From: Vespa crabro
Taxonomy: Eukaryota > Arthropoda > Insecta > Hymenoptera > Vespidae
NCBI RefSeq assembly: GCF_910589235.1
Contig: NC_060967.1
Location: 4,565,938-4,629,937, forward strand
Direction: 5' to 3'
DNA length: 64,000 nucleotides
The translations under genes were made by a program, and so were the position numbers. The stretch's first letter is position 1; each line of letters starts with the position of its first letter. The notes below the pieces were generated by a model. That model was not told where the DNA came from. It worked only from the letters and a program-made list of their open reading frames with translations, and did not search any database. Below, piece after piece: positions 63,330 to 64,000 of this stretch.

Positions 63330-64000
63330 ATGGAAAAGTCGCCGAAAAAAGGCACTACTCCAGGTGGCTGCTCAGAAGGAAATTGCACCATTGCGTTATG
63401 CAATGCATCGGCACCTAGGGTTTTGGTGAGTCCTATCATCTCCAATAAGGATAAGTCGGAGCATCATTTCAATCCTTCCAGAATTAAGATTAAAGAGAAG
63501 TATTTTGGGGGCACTTTAAATATAAATTCTTTGCCCTTGGATGGTAAACAAAAGGAATTAGAACTACGTCTGGATAGAAAAGGTATACAAATTTTATCAG
63601 ATCAAGAGACAAGACTTTTCGATGAAAATGTGACAGAAACAAAAGGCTATAGAATCTTTAATGGCAAGTCTACGATTAAAATTAGGAAAGTAATGTCAAT
63701 CTTGTGAACAACCATTTATATCCATAAAGATTATTAAACTGGGTAACCAAAATCTAATTCAGCTAAGTAAGGATGTCTCTTTTGAAAATGAAATGCGAAA
63801 ATAAATTATACAATTTCATTATTTGTCATGCACCAATAAATGGAGACAACAAGAAGAACCCAAATAAAGTAGAGGAATTCTCGGACCTTTTGGACGATGA
63901 TATGTCTAAAATTCTAAAATCAAATGTAGTGATAATACCTGGAGATTTTAATGCCCACATAGGAAGAGAGAGAAATAATAGACCAATAGTGAGATTTGAT
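63330..64000 (+). pseudogene. Non-LTR retrotransposon endonuclease, runs off right edge
   Basis: The first frame (63330-63707) begins MEKSPKKG and from about residue 59 shows an AP-endonuclease N-terminus (GGTLNINSLPLDGKQKEL, GIQILSDQETR, KGYRIFNG). After a frameshift or stop in 63700-63770, a second frame is open to the window end. It carries IICHAPINGD and the endonuclease core motif GDFNAHIGRE. The wording differs from the R1 copies and is closer to RTE/CR1-type endonucleases, but RT lies outside the window, so the clade is uncertain. Confidence 0.72.

Overview
The window is repeat DNA from a eukaryotic, AT-rich nuclear genome, probably an arthropod and most likely an insect. This rests mainly on several degenerate non-LTR retrotransposons of the R1 clade, a group known chiefly from arthropods, plus a Ty3/Gypsy-like LTR element and a satellite of about 340 bp. 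I see no intact host gene, tRNA, rRNA or CRISPR array. The species cannot be fixed from the sequence.

The main large-scale fact is a near-identical direct duplication. Positions 1-27484 reappear at 29801-57643 with a constant offset of 29800. The offset becomes 29818 after a longer (TA)n tract and 30159 after one extra satellite monomer. Each copy holds, in order: an R1 3' end; a long T-rich array of 3-nt units (commonest word GTTATTATC); R1 fragment R1-1 (5827-7108); more array with an inverted block (8359-8712); R1 fragment R1-2 (8967-11712); array; an internally deleted LTR retrotransposon (13787-16445); AT-rich DNA and array; a 338-341 bp satellite array (18013-23930); a TTATGATTA variant array (23931-25925); a short R1 tail, R1-3 (26188-26572); and a last array.

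The two copies part inside R1 elements. Copy 1 passes from an R1 5' UTR straight into the gag end of a second R1 copy (called B, 27485-29984). Copy 2 continues into a long, decayed, full-length-like R1 element (called A, 57385-62278). This layout is what unequal exchange between two R1 elements, B on the left and A on the right, would produce. After A come another array (62279-62988) and the start of an unrelated non-LTR element with an AP-endonuclease domain that runs off the right edge.

The parts relate as host repeat and inserted elements. All R1 copies lie on the + strand, and every preserved R1 3' end is a short A-run followed by the T-rich array. That suggests an R1 lineage that inserts into, or carries, this microsatellite-like repeat. 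Despite their simple look, the arrays share long colinear blocks of up to about 0.8 kb, so they are more like an old complex satellite than fresh slippage tracts. The very long isoleucine/valine reading frames in them are artefacts of 3-nt periodicity. No coding copy of any transposon here is intact.
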